A stretch of 64,000 bases of DNA from Trichostrongylus colubriformis. Taxonomy: Eukaryota; Nematoda; Chromadorea; Rhabditida; Trichostrongylidae. The notes below the pieces were generated by a model. The model made no database searches and had not been told where the DNA came from. It saw only the letters and a list, made by a program, of their open reading frames with translations. The position numbers and the translations under genes are program-made. Positions 14,241 through 26,085 of this stretch are shown in pieces. Numbering within the stretch: the stretch's first letter is position 1; every line of letters starts with the position of its first letter. Location: positions 7,441,992 through 7,505,991 of the forward strand of contig OZ022261.1 of the NCBI GenBank assembly GCA_963978905.1, in the 5' to 3' direction.

Positions 14241-14574
14241 TTTATAGAGCGTTTACAGTAATGGAAAAAGGTTCCCGGAAAGTCCTGCTCCATCAGTTCC
14301 AGTTAGGTCTTTCTACAGTCAAGCTCACCTGCGCTGTCAGTCGCGCCCAGTAAAGCCTTCGTTGTAGAGAAAAAGTTTTTAAAAAGCTAACTGCCAATTA
14401 TAAAAATTAGCGGTCGAATTTCCCTACTTTTCACTAGTTGTGATTTCCCGAATACTGGTTCTGCCTTGAGCCATCATGGGTCCCTCTGTCAATTTGCTAA
14501 GGGTCTTTGCTCATGCGTGTGAAGATGCGTAACTTTATTTTTATTCACTGTGGGAATCTTCGTGCATGAAGCAG

Positions 14575-17422
14575 TCAAAAGGTTTCCCATCTCGAACGTG
14601 GCCGAGTGATTGCAGAGCGACTAGTGGTTGAAGTCAAAGTCCTTGCAGTGGTACGTGGAGGTGTTGTGGTCCTGGGCGGAGCTGGTGAAGATGAAGTCTT
14701 CACAGGAGTGACAGAAGGTGTCTTGTTGTCGGGCGGTTTGGGTGCAGACGAATTTCCCGGGACAGTTCTGTACTCCAAGATGACCGTTTGGAAGTCCATT
14801 CGGTTGAAGGTGATCACGGGCACACGATTAGTGGCCGAAACAAGCACTGTGCCGCGATCGTTTGAAGAGCAGAATCTGCAAAAGTGCCCTTCAAATTATG
14901 AGGCTGCCCTCGCTTTCACCATGCCACTCACCGATAACCTGTCATAGTGTGGTTCGCATTGGTCTTGATTTCAACGCCTCCCAGAATGCAACCGTCGTAG
15001 GATAAACCATGTGTAAAGGAGCTGATTGTAACTTCGATCCTCTTGTCTGCAGGGGCCTGGAAGAGCGTGTATCTCAGACATGAAGGTATGTCAGGCTAGT
15101 GGATGAATGCATACTTCAATCCAGTAGTTGCAGAAAATAAATTCATCCTTGGCACCAGAACCAGAGACAAGTCTGTCGGTGAGGTATTGCTTCTTCTCCG
15201 TTGCCTGTACTGTTTGTCCGCATCCTTTCGGCTGAAACGGAATATTCAGATTTGATACCGTGAAAAGCGCTTTTTATCATACCCTTTCATCGCAAAGAGC
15301 TCCACCATAACCACTCGGGCAAATACATTCCGAGCACTTTCGTGGGTGGGGGAATCCATTGTTCTTACATTGCGCTGACTTCTCTTTCGGACACTTTGCT
15401 GAAAAGCAACTTCCCTAGCTGTACTGGTCAGGCCGACTTGTCAACATTTCTCTCACCTTTGCACTGGTAGTGGTCGTTGACAACAGACTTATCAATGAAG
15501 GAAAGGATGTGTGAGCCCATCGCCCCTGTATACTTTATGTCTGTGGCTATCATTGTAGGCTTACCATTGAATGAAACACTGAAACATTCAACCGTATCAC
15601 GTAACGTCGGCTCCGATCAGATCATGCCTAATACCCACCTGCTTGCTCCGTAATGCATTATGCTCGCATAGTCATAGGTATATCCATAATTACTAGCCAT
15701 ATCAGGTGTTTCTTTGACATACTGATCCGCGAAACCCTCCTGAAACACAACGAATCCTTCGGCCGTAAACGAGGATGTATAATTTGATGACTTACCGCAA
15801 CATTTTCGAGCATGGGTATTATGAAGTCATCTCGATCGTAGCGCGTCATCGTATGAAACAACCCAAGCGTGTGACCGATTTCGTGCATAGCGGTTCCAAC
15901 CTGAATTGTATACTGCCTAGGTGAAACCGCCTCAATACTTAAAGGCACCAGTAGGGGTAAGGGAAAACTGAGATATGGGACTACATGCTCTCTGAAAACG
16001 AACCTTCTACTTCAGAAGAGGTCATATGTGGCGAAAATCGCATTGAAAAAACGGGGCTTGAGGTCTTATGACGACCCCGCAACACGGTTCTGCGGCCGGG
16101 TGAGTCGCCTAGGAGGGGCGGGAAAACGATCGCGGCCGGCTGATTCAGCCTCTGGCCTGTCTGCAGTCCACCTCGGCTAGTGACGCAGAGAGAAGGAGAA
16201 GGGAGATTTTCGGGTTCCTATTCTTTGGTTTTTCGCAGTTTTATGTCTTTCTTTCTCTACTCTTATAATGCTGAGCACCTCTACTTTGAGGATGCCCCCA
16301 AATTGCTAAATTTACCTCACCCGGTGACTTAAAAGATTATTGAACATCAATAAGTAAAAATGGGAATGAAGTGGCGAGTCTTACCACGTCACAGCCTTCA
16401 CCAAGTGAAAGTGGTTGCTCATCACCCACTTTTCCTACAAATGACCAACAGCCATCCTCTTGAATTACTACAACAACGTCCTTTTCTGAAATTAAAGCTA
16501 ATTTTCGTCTGAAGTGCAATCAGTTCCTATATGATTTCGATACGTTTCTTTTCTGTGTCCTCGATGAAGTCGATACAGGTCGTTTGCTGCCAGTTATGAG
16601 CTGCTATTTTGAACACTTTTCTAGTGAAGTAATCTGGAATTTCAATCTTGATAACTATGCAATTGTGCTAATGAGCAAGAGGTAAGCGAAGTTTTCGGGA
16701 ACTGGCTGTCTTCAAATGGACCTGCAGTATCATTAAACCGGTAGTAAACTCCATTTGTCCAGGTAGTGTTTGGCCAGTATGAATCTCTGTACGCTTGTCT
16801 CCTGACTCGATTGCTGTTTTCGTCTTCAAGACCTTGCAGGACTTCATCTGTTTGACTCCTATATGGAATTACTCCATGAAACGTTGCAAGTACATTGAAT
16901 CGAAAAGTAGCGCACCTAGTAAGAAGGATATCGCTTTGGAAAAGAGTTCGACTGAGATTATTCCTGGCATTGATCTCAGTGATGGTGTTGTTGGACTTTT
17001 GTGTATCATTGTCCCTCGTCGCTTCAAATTCCTCAAGTGGTTCAAATACCTTTTAGTTTTGAGTCAATTTTGGTATGAAAATCACTCACCTTAACTTTCC
17101 TGTCCAGCTCTTCTTTCTCCTTCTTTGAATACTTACGCTTTAGATTTTCCACCACTTTACGCCTTATCAAAGTCAACTTCTCGCCAAGATGAAGGAAGTC
17201 GATCCTTTTAAAGAGCTGAAAATCTGAATGTTTCAATTGTCTTCATCGCGTAAAATCTTCGTATACACTAACCTTGCTGAACTGCTTGAGGGTTCCGTCC
17301 TTGAGCCTTCCAAAGAAACTTTGTGTTTTTGCATAAAACCCTTTTACTTTGTCCTTAACTTTGCCTAGTCCGAATGCATGGATGGACACAGCTAGGAGGA
17401 GTAACAGCAGAATGAGTCTCAT
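14575..17422 (-). CDS. Astacin gene A: secreted astacin-EGF-CUB metalloprotease with Ser/Thr/Pro tail, complete, 13 exons, 574 aa
   Basis: Exons: 17422-17273, 17215-17090, 17049-16916, 16858-16722, 16633-16544, 16485-16385, 15900-15796, 15739-15639, 15578-15457, 15398-15283, 15231-15115, 15056-14932, 14875-14575; total 1725 nt, all in phase. Residues 1-16 are a signal peptide ([16 protein letters not shown]). The propeptide ends at RVRR157, a furin-type site. The catalytic domain has zinc motif [11 protein letters not shown] (252-262) and Met-turn SIMHY (307-311). A six-Cys EGF-like module lies at about 358-394 and a CUB domain with four Cys at about 398-512. The last 70 or so residues are rich in Ser, Thr and Pro, absent from copies B-D. 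Astacins are zinc endopeptidases made as zymogens; a secreted role is inferred. In all four copies Thr replaces the Glu that usually follows the third zinc His. The exon 6-7 intron is 484 nt against about 99 nt in copies B-D. AATAAA-type signals lie at about 14534-14545. Confidence 0.95.
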
Positions 17423-17544
17423 CACTAAACATAGAATCATAGAACTATAAAACTTTTATTCAATAGTAGAAGAATAAACTGAAATGACGAGGTGTTCCCC
17501 AAAGGGAAGGTCCTTTGAACGATGAATGATGTAGCTTCGTACTC

Positions 17545-17553
17545 ATTTTATAT
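17545..17553 (-). promoter_or_regulatory. TATA-like block of astacin gene A
   Basis: Reads ATATAAAAT on the minus strand, about 130 bases before the gene A ATG. The same block followed by a CCCGC/CCGCAC-type flank recurs before genes B, C and D at similar distance. Conservation over the divergent A copy suggests a core promoter element rather than chance; function is inferred. Confidence 0.45.
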
Positions 17554-20433
17554 GCCCGCACTCAATGTCTGATGACAGCTGATAGGGCAATTCCATGTAT
17601 GAGAGGAGAACCCAGCACGACTGTCTCACACTGATTACACAACTGGTACCGTAATTTGGTGTACTCGAGTGCATATTTTGGAGGAGTCTCTGTTGCTGCC
17701 CGGAAAAAGCTGTGATCATACAATGTTATAGCGAATGATTTGTTTGTGGTTCACATTGACGGATTCATTGTGGGCCGATTTCAATTTCACGTCACAGCCC
17801 ATCACTTCATTTTAGTAGCTTCTTCATGAAGATGGCGTCCTCTTTACGGAACCTAAAGTAGTTGGCGTACGTTGCAGAACAATTAATAACAACCCTGTAA
17901 TACTGGGTCATTCCATGTCGTTTTCTTCAAACGAAAATTTTTCTGATAAATTTGCAAGTTTATGCGGCATTTCATATATCGTCGAAAGCGACTTCTCTGC
18001 TTTACAAAAGTTCTGCTCACTTTTTGGATATTTAAGAATGGGGCCGATTTCAAGGCCGGCGAAGGGGTGGGTTCAGTTGACAAAAATTAGCCAAACAAAA
18101 GTATAAGGTTAATAGTATAAGTTAAGTTGAACACTATATTCCGTTTCAGGAAAATCAAAAATCGTGTGTCCCGTACTGAGCCTCGACCCCTTCTACAAAT
18201 GCCAGTATGGTTGATCGAGTACTCACGTCGTCCTTTTTTCTAAATTCCTTCTTCCGAAAGCACTCACGTCTGTTCAAAATAAAATTTTATTTTTTTCCGA
18301 TTCCCTGTTCAGCATTGCTTTATCAACCATTCGGAAGGATTTTTGTGCTCCATCGAAAATATGTTTCGATTTTGTTTTGACTGCGATTCAGATAGAATTG
18401 CAAAACTATGTGATAGAGCCCAGATGAAATTACTTCAAAAAATTTTTCAACAGATATTCAAGTAATCCGGTCAATAATGTTTTTCATCCCTACTCATAAT
18501 CTTATTGACGTTTCACCACTCTTTCAACTCATTGGTTGAGGAAATTTTCACGCCTCGATTTGAAAAAAAGCCAAAAACCACCGTCTTATGGAGGAAAAGT
18601 CAAAGTTAGAAAATGAGCGAGGCGACTTCTTAAGCGACCAACTGGTGGAGCTCATACAAGACGTCGGGGTTAAGTACGGACACGTGATTCATCGTTTTTT
18701 ATTTGAAGTGAAAGGTTGCATTTCAATTAATTGCCGGTTTGGTCCATTTTTATCGACTTAACCAACCACTGCGCCAGCCTGGAGATCGGCTCCATTATGA
18801 CGGACAAAAAACAAACAAGTCATGTCGAAGAACAGAAAAAATCTCTCTCTAAGGATAAGCAAAATGTCATACGAACCTGTAACTCTATTAGAAAATATCC
18901 GTTTGAAAATAAGTGACACTACTTATGGAACTGACCCAACATTATGGCGTGTGAGCCTCAACATGAACGTATTGATATTATCGCGTTCAAGCCACGAGTA
19001 TGGTACAACTTGAAACACGCACGAAAAACTCTGTGAGCAAGTTGTTACAAGTATGCTGAATTATGAACAAAAGTTTCGGTCTCGGACGGGACTCGAACCC
19101 GCACTCCATGCTTTCCGGGCTGCGGTGAAAATCAGCAGCTATCAAGCACCAAAAGTATCATAATCAATATCTGTGAGCAAGGTATTTTGCACAGTATTTG
19201 AGCCCATTTTCCATTGCAAGCATTCAATTGTAATTTGTAGCGTCAGCTGTGTGAGTGGGTGTGCACATCCTCCCAAATATTTGAACGTATAGTTAAACAA
19301 TCGTTCGCTTAGACGCTCAGAATGATTCACCCCCTCGCCGCTATAGTCCCTTCGTAGTGAGTACATCAAATATTATTATTATACACTATGTATATTTCTC
19401 AGCACTGTATAGCTGATAATGAAATCCATTCAGTTTGTACTTGGTCGGCCTCGTACATTGACAAAGAGACTAAGCTGCCTTTGACAAAGTGAAGGATTTC
19501 TTCACAGGAGAAGTCATCGCGTAAAAGGCGAATGCAAATCGCACCGTATGCAAATAGCACTTGTCAAAAACGAAAAAACACCGAATCAAAAACATGATGG
19601 GCATCTGTGCAAACTTTTGTGGAAAGTTCTTCTCCGCTGTATTTGGCAGATTTCCCATTACAAATAGATAAAAATTATTCAAAGTACTAGAAATGCTCCC
19701 AGTACACATCCTCGTTCGCATAGGATAAATAGTGAGGCGCACTTATATCAGTTTGGGTTGCGAAATGCATAAATTCGCATTCCAAATCAGAGTTCATCCA
19801 GATGCATTTCTCGTCTTTACACCTACTCATGTACTCGCGGTCGCAGGATCATAGGAACATAGACTAGTGCGCTACAACCTCGTCGCTGCACCCCGTAATT
19901 TCACCTGTACATATCTGAATTGTGATGTGAGTTCCGTTTTAGGAGAAGGCGTACGAAGCCGCGGTCGTAATGGAAGCCGCCACAGCAGAACACCTTCGTA
20001 GACACTTCCTCACTTTCTTATCATTTGCTTTGAATTGGAACTGAGGTTGTCTTCTGTATAGATAGGATACGCAACTAACTGAGGCTCCGAAACACATTGC
20101 TCGCCACCCAAGAATATGAAAAAATGGTTTCAGAGTCAGACATACTCCGCTGTGTTGTTGATCCGACGGAAATTAGCAGTTTGCCTAATCGTAAGAGAAA
20201 CAACACTTTAGTGTGGCCCAGCGAAATGGTCATGCGTACATCTTCTAGTTCAGTACTCCTCTCTCAAACGAAGATGAAGGGTTGCTGTACGAAAAACTGG
20301 CTTTTTTACTTGTCTATATTCATCACCACATAAATAGTATAAATTTATATTAAAGAAAGTATGGAAAAAAAATCCATGCGAAAATGTGGGGTTCGGGAAA
20401 CAAAAAAATGTCAGCGATTCTCCCCTTGCGATC

Positions 20434-20472
20434 GTCATCATCAAACCACCTCGGACGTGGTTTGATGATGAC
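20434..20472. repeat. Perfect 16-bp inverted repeat (hairpin)
   Basis: Arms gtcatcatcaaaccac and gtggtttgatgatgac enclose a 7-base loop ctcggac. A partial direct copy (catcatcaaacctcggacgtggtg) follows at 20477-20500. Not followed by a T run and not in a gene. Confidence 0.8.
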
Positions 20473-20618
20473 ATCGCATCATCAAACCTCGGACGTGGTG
20501 GAAGATGTTCTTTCATCTTCTAACGAACCTTTGGAGTGGTCACACACATAGACAAGTGTGGGTCAGATCTGCGATTACATACATGGCATTATCAGTTGTG
20601 GGATGCAAACGAAATCTG

Positions 20619-20794
20619 AGGCCGCGTTCATACTCAACGCCGACAGGATGCGGCTGCGTTTGCAGGCAGTGAGACAGAGTGGCACGGGGGAGAGGCAGAG
20701 GCGGCACAGACAGCTAGGCAGGGTGGCATAGGCGGAGAGGCAGAGACACGCATCCACGTCCTGCCGCCAGCACCGCAGAGTATGAACGCAGCCT
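20619..20794. mobile_element. GC-rich TIR element (MITE-like), family with copies in each tandem unit
   Basis: Ends are inverted: aggccgcgttcatactc at the left and gagtatgaacgcagcct at the right, about 176 bp apart. Related segments lie at about 32427-32600, 40895-41056 and 48398-48545. No coding capacity. Confidence 0.7.
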
Positions 20795-21829
20795 AGTGTA
20801 GGACTCGGACGGAGGATTTTTCAATGATGAAGCATGGAAAATCAATTGACATCTTTCACCGGAAATAATTGTAACAGTGGTATGCTGTGAAACAGGGTAC
20901 TGTTCTTCAGTTGTGTTCAGAAGGAACGCACAATTTTCTACCCATGCCATAACCAAGTAATTACCCTTATGTAGTGATAGTTTAGTGTAACATGTACAAC
21001 CACGCAGTTTCAGTGCATGATGCCTTCAACGGACTGGCTGTTATGTTCTGCTCATGGAGTACAGTACAGAAGCTGACGCTTATGCGCTCATCAGTGATTT
21101 GAAGGCAGCATCAGGGGAAAGTCGGACGAAAAGTAAAACAAGTAGTGCATATGAAAGTCGAGATGCCTAGTAACAGGAAAGTGAAGAAACAACGGATGGG
21201 ATTGGCCAAAAACCCGAGAAATAGGACCCCTTTTCCACTGTTGATTTTCGACGCGGACGACCTGTCCTTCAAGAGGGGAGTAGTCCGATCTAGTTTTCCA
21301 TTGGCATTTAGCCAAGAACACATGGGAATGTTTGGAAATATGACAACATCTATTTCTTAGAGTGAGCTTCAAGCTAAAACTGCGAAAGCGCGCCGCAAAA
21401 CCTTCGATCCTGCCGCATCTTCTTGGCCGCTCCCACCCCAGTCAATCGGGGTTTACGTCATCGGGAGGCGGGATCGACAAATCAAAGAGGCGGAACAGAC
21501 AAGCGGTTGCGGCGTTTTGCGGCGTTTCTACAGCTCGGAGGGGCGCTTTTCCACCGGGATTTCGCCACAGATAGACTTCTTAGGCCCAGGACTACCATGT
21601 GATTGGTTTCCTGTAGGGATTTCTCCATTACCACATTACCCCCAATGCTGTCCTTAATATGTAAAAGATTAGTGCCATACTGAATGTAGGCATGAACCAG
21701 CACTGCAGCATCCAAACCATATATCTCACACTATTGTGCGGCTGCAAGTGACAGTTGTCACTAAGCAGTTGTAATTACAACTTCACACACAACTTGCTAG
21801 GAGTAGTTAATCGCTACGGGTAATGGTGC

Positions 21830-22060
21830 CCTTTTTTAACTAATAGAATCGCTCAAAATCAATATGGAATATGCTAAGCACGAATGCCTATCGCTATAAC
21901 TTCACCTACCAAGCACCAAAGAAGACAAGCAGTCGGGACTTTCTAACATGTGATAACGTCGTCTCCTTGGTCAAAGCTGGAGTAGAAGGTATACCAGTGC
22001 CCAGCTAAAATTTTCGATTTTGGACGAAAATCTCGATTGGGATGTGGAACTCATCATTTG
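21830..22060 (+). repeat. Direct repeat, first copy (second at about 24580-24810)
   Basis: Shares with 24580-24810 the ordered blocks tggaatatgc, atgcctat, accaagca, aggtatacca and tgcccagct, at about the same spacing. A non-coding dispersed element. Confidence 0.65.
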
Positions 22061-22617
22061 GGGTAGTTCGATCAAAAACCCGAGAAATAATACCCTCTTC
22101 CCGCCATTTATTCTCCAAAGGCGCGGGCTGGCATAGAGCGAGTGGCAGCTGTTGAAGAAGTTGCCGCCTACAAAGCCCGGAGGGCACTCTTTCTCTTCGT
22201 CACATATAATCTTTTTAGACCCATAGCTGTCCTTTGCGTGAGTCAGTTGAAGAGTTCTCATCACCCGCATCAACCCTACCACTGTTTTCGAGCTCTCGTC
22301 GTGTATACCTGTGAGGTATACACGAGAACAAAATCACACGCACAATCTACGATTGAGCAAAAAGGTCCGAACGGCTTATCTTGGACTTTCCCCGCTTTCG
22401 TCTAGGATGTTGTAGCGTACATAGGACAGGTTTGGACAGGGCGTTTAATACACGCGATTACTTGCGGCACACCCTCTACCATTGTAGTGCGGAAAAAAGG
22501 ACGAAACTCACAACGACTCACGAGAAAGGTCTTTGAGGGGATGGAGCGGTTTTTGAAACGGTTTTTTGCATCATGTGGGTGTGCATGCATGAGACATATA
22601 ACTATCCTTCGTTTTTT

Positions 22618-22700
22618 CTGAGCGGCCCTTCAAATGCCAAAAAAGGGGTCGATTGTTCGATTCCCACTGAGGGCAATTTTTGCAAAATTTGGTTGTGCAC
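22618..22700 (+). repeat. Short tRNA-like SINE fragment
   Basis: Contains tgttcgattcccactgaggg, a B-box-like stretch, preceded by aaatgccaaaaaaggggtcg. The same arrangement recurs inverted near 26806-26900 and partly near 23955-24010. Confidence 0.5.
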
Positions 22701-23439
22701 TTTGTCGCATATGCCACTCGGTGTCTCCGACTTACTCACTCTTTTGAAGATGCTATTCTACCGAATCCATTTTTAGAAGCTTAAGCCGCGATAGTGGGAT
22801 TAGACGACTTACCAGTCTCTGGAGTCCATTCTGCAGTTTTCGAAGGCAAGGTTCAATGCAACCTCATTGCCGAAAACCACTTAGGCCATCACCCTTCTCC
22901 ACAAAAATTGCCAAGGCTCCGGTAAATCGGCGCACTTCTCAGACCAAGCTTATACTACCTCTACCCGTCAGCACCATACAAACAGAGTATTTTCAGACTT
23001 AAAGGTACAGCTGGAATGGAATTATTCGCATGCAGGGTGCAACTGCTATGAAAATTCAGTTTCGTTCAATCCGTGCTCAAGAACAACTTTATAAATTGAA
23101 GTCGTTCCGCCATATGGTGTGCTGTACGCCTCGGAAAGTACTTCATTATTTCTACAGTGATATTTCTGCTCTCCTTCGCTGCTGTACACGTTGTGGTTCC
23201 AAACTAAAAATGGTTTAACTCCAAACAAATCTGGTCTATGGAGGAGGTGCTGTAGGACGTGGCCCCCACAATCCTTTCCTCGTTAATGATAACAATCTTA
23301 CGTGGGAATCCAGAGCCTGAAAAACATCTGAGGACATCATCTAACTGAGCACAGGAATCTTCCGATTTTTTCTTGGAATGGCTCTCAAACGAGCCTAGCA
23401 CCACAAGAATCCCAAATCTTGGCTTTCCTCTCGGAACAT

Positions 23440-23840
23440 ATTAGCTAGCCACAAGACGATTGAATATGTATCTCAAGCAGTAGTGTGCGAGCTATCAAAT
23501 TGGTCAAACACACATTACTTGTCATGAACGCCATTTTTTCACTTTACTAGTAAAACTTCCGTGGTCGAAAAATGAGGCACACAACAACTAATACATGACC
23601 ATCTCCTTTGTTTCGCGCTGTCATTACCTTTAACTTGTCTATAGACCTAACTCTACATAAGTAAGCATCACTTCCGGATGGCTTTCTCTAATGAACTCAT
23701 GTAGGCTTGGCTGCTGCTGAATCCACCAGTAATATAAACTATCAATGGAAATGAGTTAATAACGCTACTTTGGAGGAAGGTCAATCACCGATGGGGGAAT
23801 TCCGTTTTCCTTCAGTGCTTTCAAAATTGTGGCGGTTTCT
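23440..23840. repeat. Orphan flank of a fifth tandem unit
   Basis: Matches the sequence just left of genes B, C and D (starts at about 28300, 36690 and 43640): gtgtgcgagctatcaaa, ttggtcaaa, taagcatcacttcc, atgaactcatgtagg, taatataaactatcaatgg. No astacin exon follows it, so the unit is truncated. Confidence 0.7.
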
Positions 23841-24177
23841 CATTTAATACTTTTGACATGACAAGGGAGGTCTTTCAGGTCATGACTCGCTTTCGGGAAA
23901 CGGTTGTTTCCATTATATGGGGGTACCTACATGAAACATATAACTGACTTCCATTTTTGCTGAGCGACCCTATGAATGCCAAAGAAGGAGTGAAAAAAAA
24001 TTTTTCCAAAAAGGCGATTTTATTCCACTTATTGTAATGCATACTCCTTGTAACCCTAACCTGTGCAGATCCAAAGGTGTTCTCCCATCACATCCAAAAC
24101 AAAGTCAAATACGGGAAAAAATAAGATCTTACCTTCACCATGTATTAAAAGTGTGCAGCAGTTTCACAACGGTTTCC

Positions 24178-24300
24178 CGATGTGTGTATGATGCAGCAAT
24201 CGGATGGCCTACTGGATACGACGATGGACTCTCGAATAGTCGAAAGGCATGGGTTGGTGGTTCAGGTCCCGGCCCTGCCGAGGTTTTGCATTTTTTTTTC
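24178..24300 (+). repeat. tRNA-derived SINE candidate with A- and B-box
   Basis: tggcctactgga resembles a Pol III A box and ggttcaggtccc a B box about 60 bases later; the unit ends in a run of T (Pol III-type stop) at about 24291-24300. The tRNA fold is not fully kept, so a SINE is favoured over a tRNA gene. Confidence 0.55.
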
Positions 24301-25226
24301 CCTTCACTTTTTCGTCTTCAGATATGTCTATTTATGCCAAATGACCATGATTTTCGTTGACAGCATGCCAAAAAGACTCTATTTACGAATTGACAATGAA
24401 TTTGGTGATGTGGTCTCTTTGGACACGAAAGGGCCCGTAGCGCTCGAAATTCGCGATTTCGCACAAAATGAGTACCATATTCGTGTTCAGGGGGTCAAAC
24501 TACCCTTGGGGACACATTTCTAGCCAATTCCAAATTTTGACCCTAACTTCGAGAAAACTTTGGTCATAAATACATGGTGCCCTTTCTATTTGTAGAAGTG
24601 AGTGACTAACAAAATCGCTGAAAATCAGTGGAATATGCACAGCATGGATGCCTATCTTTATAATTTGACCAACCAAGCATCAAGCAAGAGAAATAGTCAG
24701 GATTTTTTAGACAAATGATACCGTCGTCTCCTTCGTTGAACGTGCAGTCGAAGGTATACCAATGCCCAGCTCAAATTTTCGAATTTGGGTCAAAACTTCG
24801 ATTGGGCTGGAAACTTTCCCCTGGGGGTACGTCGACCTCCTGAACACGAATATAAAGACGGATTTGGCAGGCCGGTGATTATTTCCCACAGTAACCCCCG
24901 TCACCACTGGAGCGCGCATTTGGATTGGGGCACGTGTGATGGAGCCCACAAAGGCTTCTGTGAATCATTGCTTCAAATCGTTCTAGTGCAGTGGACAAAC
25001 TCCATTACGTGTTGTTTTAATGTTTGATAACGTATAAAGTATATACATATTTGTTTTCAAATGATGTAGTTCACTCGTAGTGAATCCCCTTTCTCCTTGT
25101 TTTCTAGTTGAAGTGTTTGCTGGTTCATAACAGGGAAAGCTTCTTGCCATTCGAACACCTCTTCTAGAGTACACGTTGAGTTTGAAGCCCTTGAGCAGGC
25201 AAGCATATTCACTTGCATGAAAGACA

Positions 25227-25571
25227 TTCATTTTTGAATTAAACCCACTGGTACGTCATGCCCTAAAGCGGAAACATCTAGCGTCTGCAAAAAAGAATAA
25301 GATAAAGGGTATCCATGCTGGAAAGGACTCTGAACAGTCTGATGAGCCTGATGGAAAGAAGGCAAAAACTGACAAAACTGCCGAGATCTCAAGCATTGTG
25401 AGAATTTTCGGAGAAGCGACGATTTCGAAGGGTGTTAAGAAGAAGAAATCGCGTGCCGTTGTGAGCGATTCGGAGGAATCCTGTGGCTCGTTAATAAAGA
25501 AGTTGAGCGATAGTGGAAAGGAAATGGGTGCTCATGTACTATGGGGGTGGCACTCAAAAACGCATTTGTAA
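25227..25571 (+). pseudogene. Lys/Ser-rich open frame without a start, cut by a nested element
   Basis: An open frame of about 115 codons ends in TAA at 25569-25571. It encodes a strongly basic, nuclear-protein-like segment including KRKHLASAKKNKIKGI, GVKKKKSRAVV and SDSEES (a typical CK2-type acidic site). The frame has no ATG at its beginning. From 25526 it runs into the terminal inverted repeat of a nested element, so the last 15 codons are not original. It may be a captured gene fragment or a decayed transposon protein. No family recognised. Confidence 0.45.
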
Positions 25572-26085
25572 TTACAATAGAGACTTAATCACATCACAAA
25601 TCCTTAAAACATGTAATATCAACGTGTTCGAGCACAGCACGTTTTTATTTTGAAATGCCGAAAGTAAATAAACAAGCAAAATCCTGCCTACCATTGATGA
25701 ACTTCCGTGTGTGAAGTGTCACCCCCCCAAGGCTTAGGCTATATGCATGGTTCCAGGTTGCATGGTTATTTCATTTTCACTCTTTTTCGTTCTTTGGGTT
25801 TTTATGCGTATCTGATTTGCTGCTTTGGCTGCATGCTTTGGCTTTGTTCTTTAATGTGTTGGAAGGTACTAAGAGATCAGTGCAAGCCAGGAAATGTGGT
25901 TTTTGCCTAAGCCTTGAAGAGGAAGGAGCTTCAGAATGGGCGAATACTTTTTAGTGTAGCGAATATTTTTTCATGCTTTGGATGAGGACACTACTCGGAG
26001 CTCTTTCTTAAACTCTCGGGGTGAGGAAAATTCTTCACTTCCAAGAAATTGTTTTTGAGTGCCTCCCCCATAGTACATGAGCGCC
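25526..26085. mobile_element. Nested TIR element (MITE-like, about 560 bp)
   Basis: Left end gggtgctcatgtactatggg and right end ccatagtacatgagcgcc are inverted copies continuing inward for about 35 bases. It interrupts the Lys-rich frame to its left. No transposase frame inside. Confidence 0.7.

Larger units (their letters stand above)
17443..20600. other. Intergenic spacer right of gene A
   Basis: No gene recognised. It holds the gene A promoter (first about 150 bases), a segment near 17890-17960 around gggtcattccatgtcg, and at 19076-19130 a tRNA-like 3' half on the minus strand (gcgggttcgagtcccgt), probably SINE-derived rather than a tRNA gene because no acceptor or D arm can be folded. 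Confidence 0.5.

Noticed and set aside
19076..19140. tRNA-like sequence on the minus strand with a good T-arm
   Set aside because: Only the 3' half resembles a tRNA; no D arm or matching acceptor stem is seen, so it is treated as SINE-derived.
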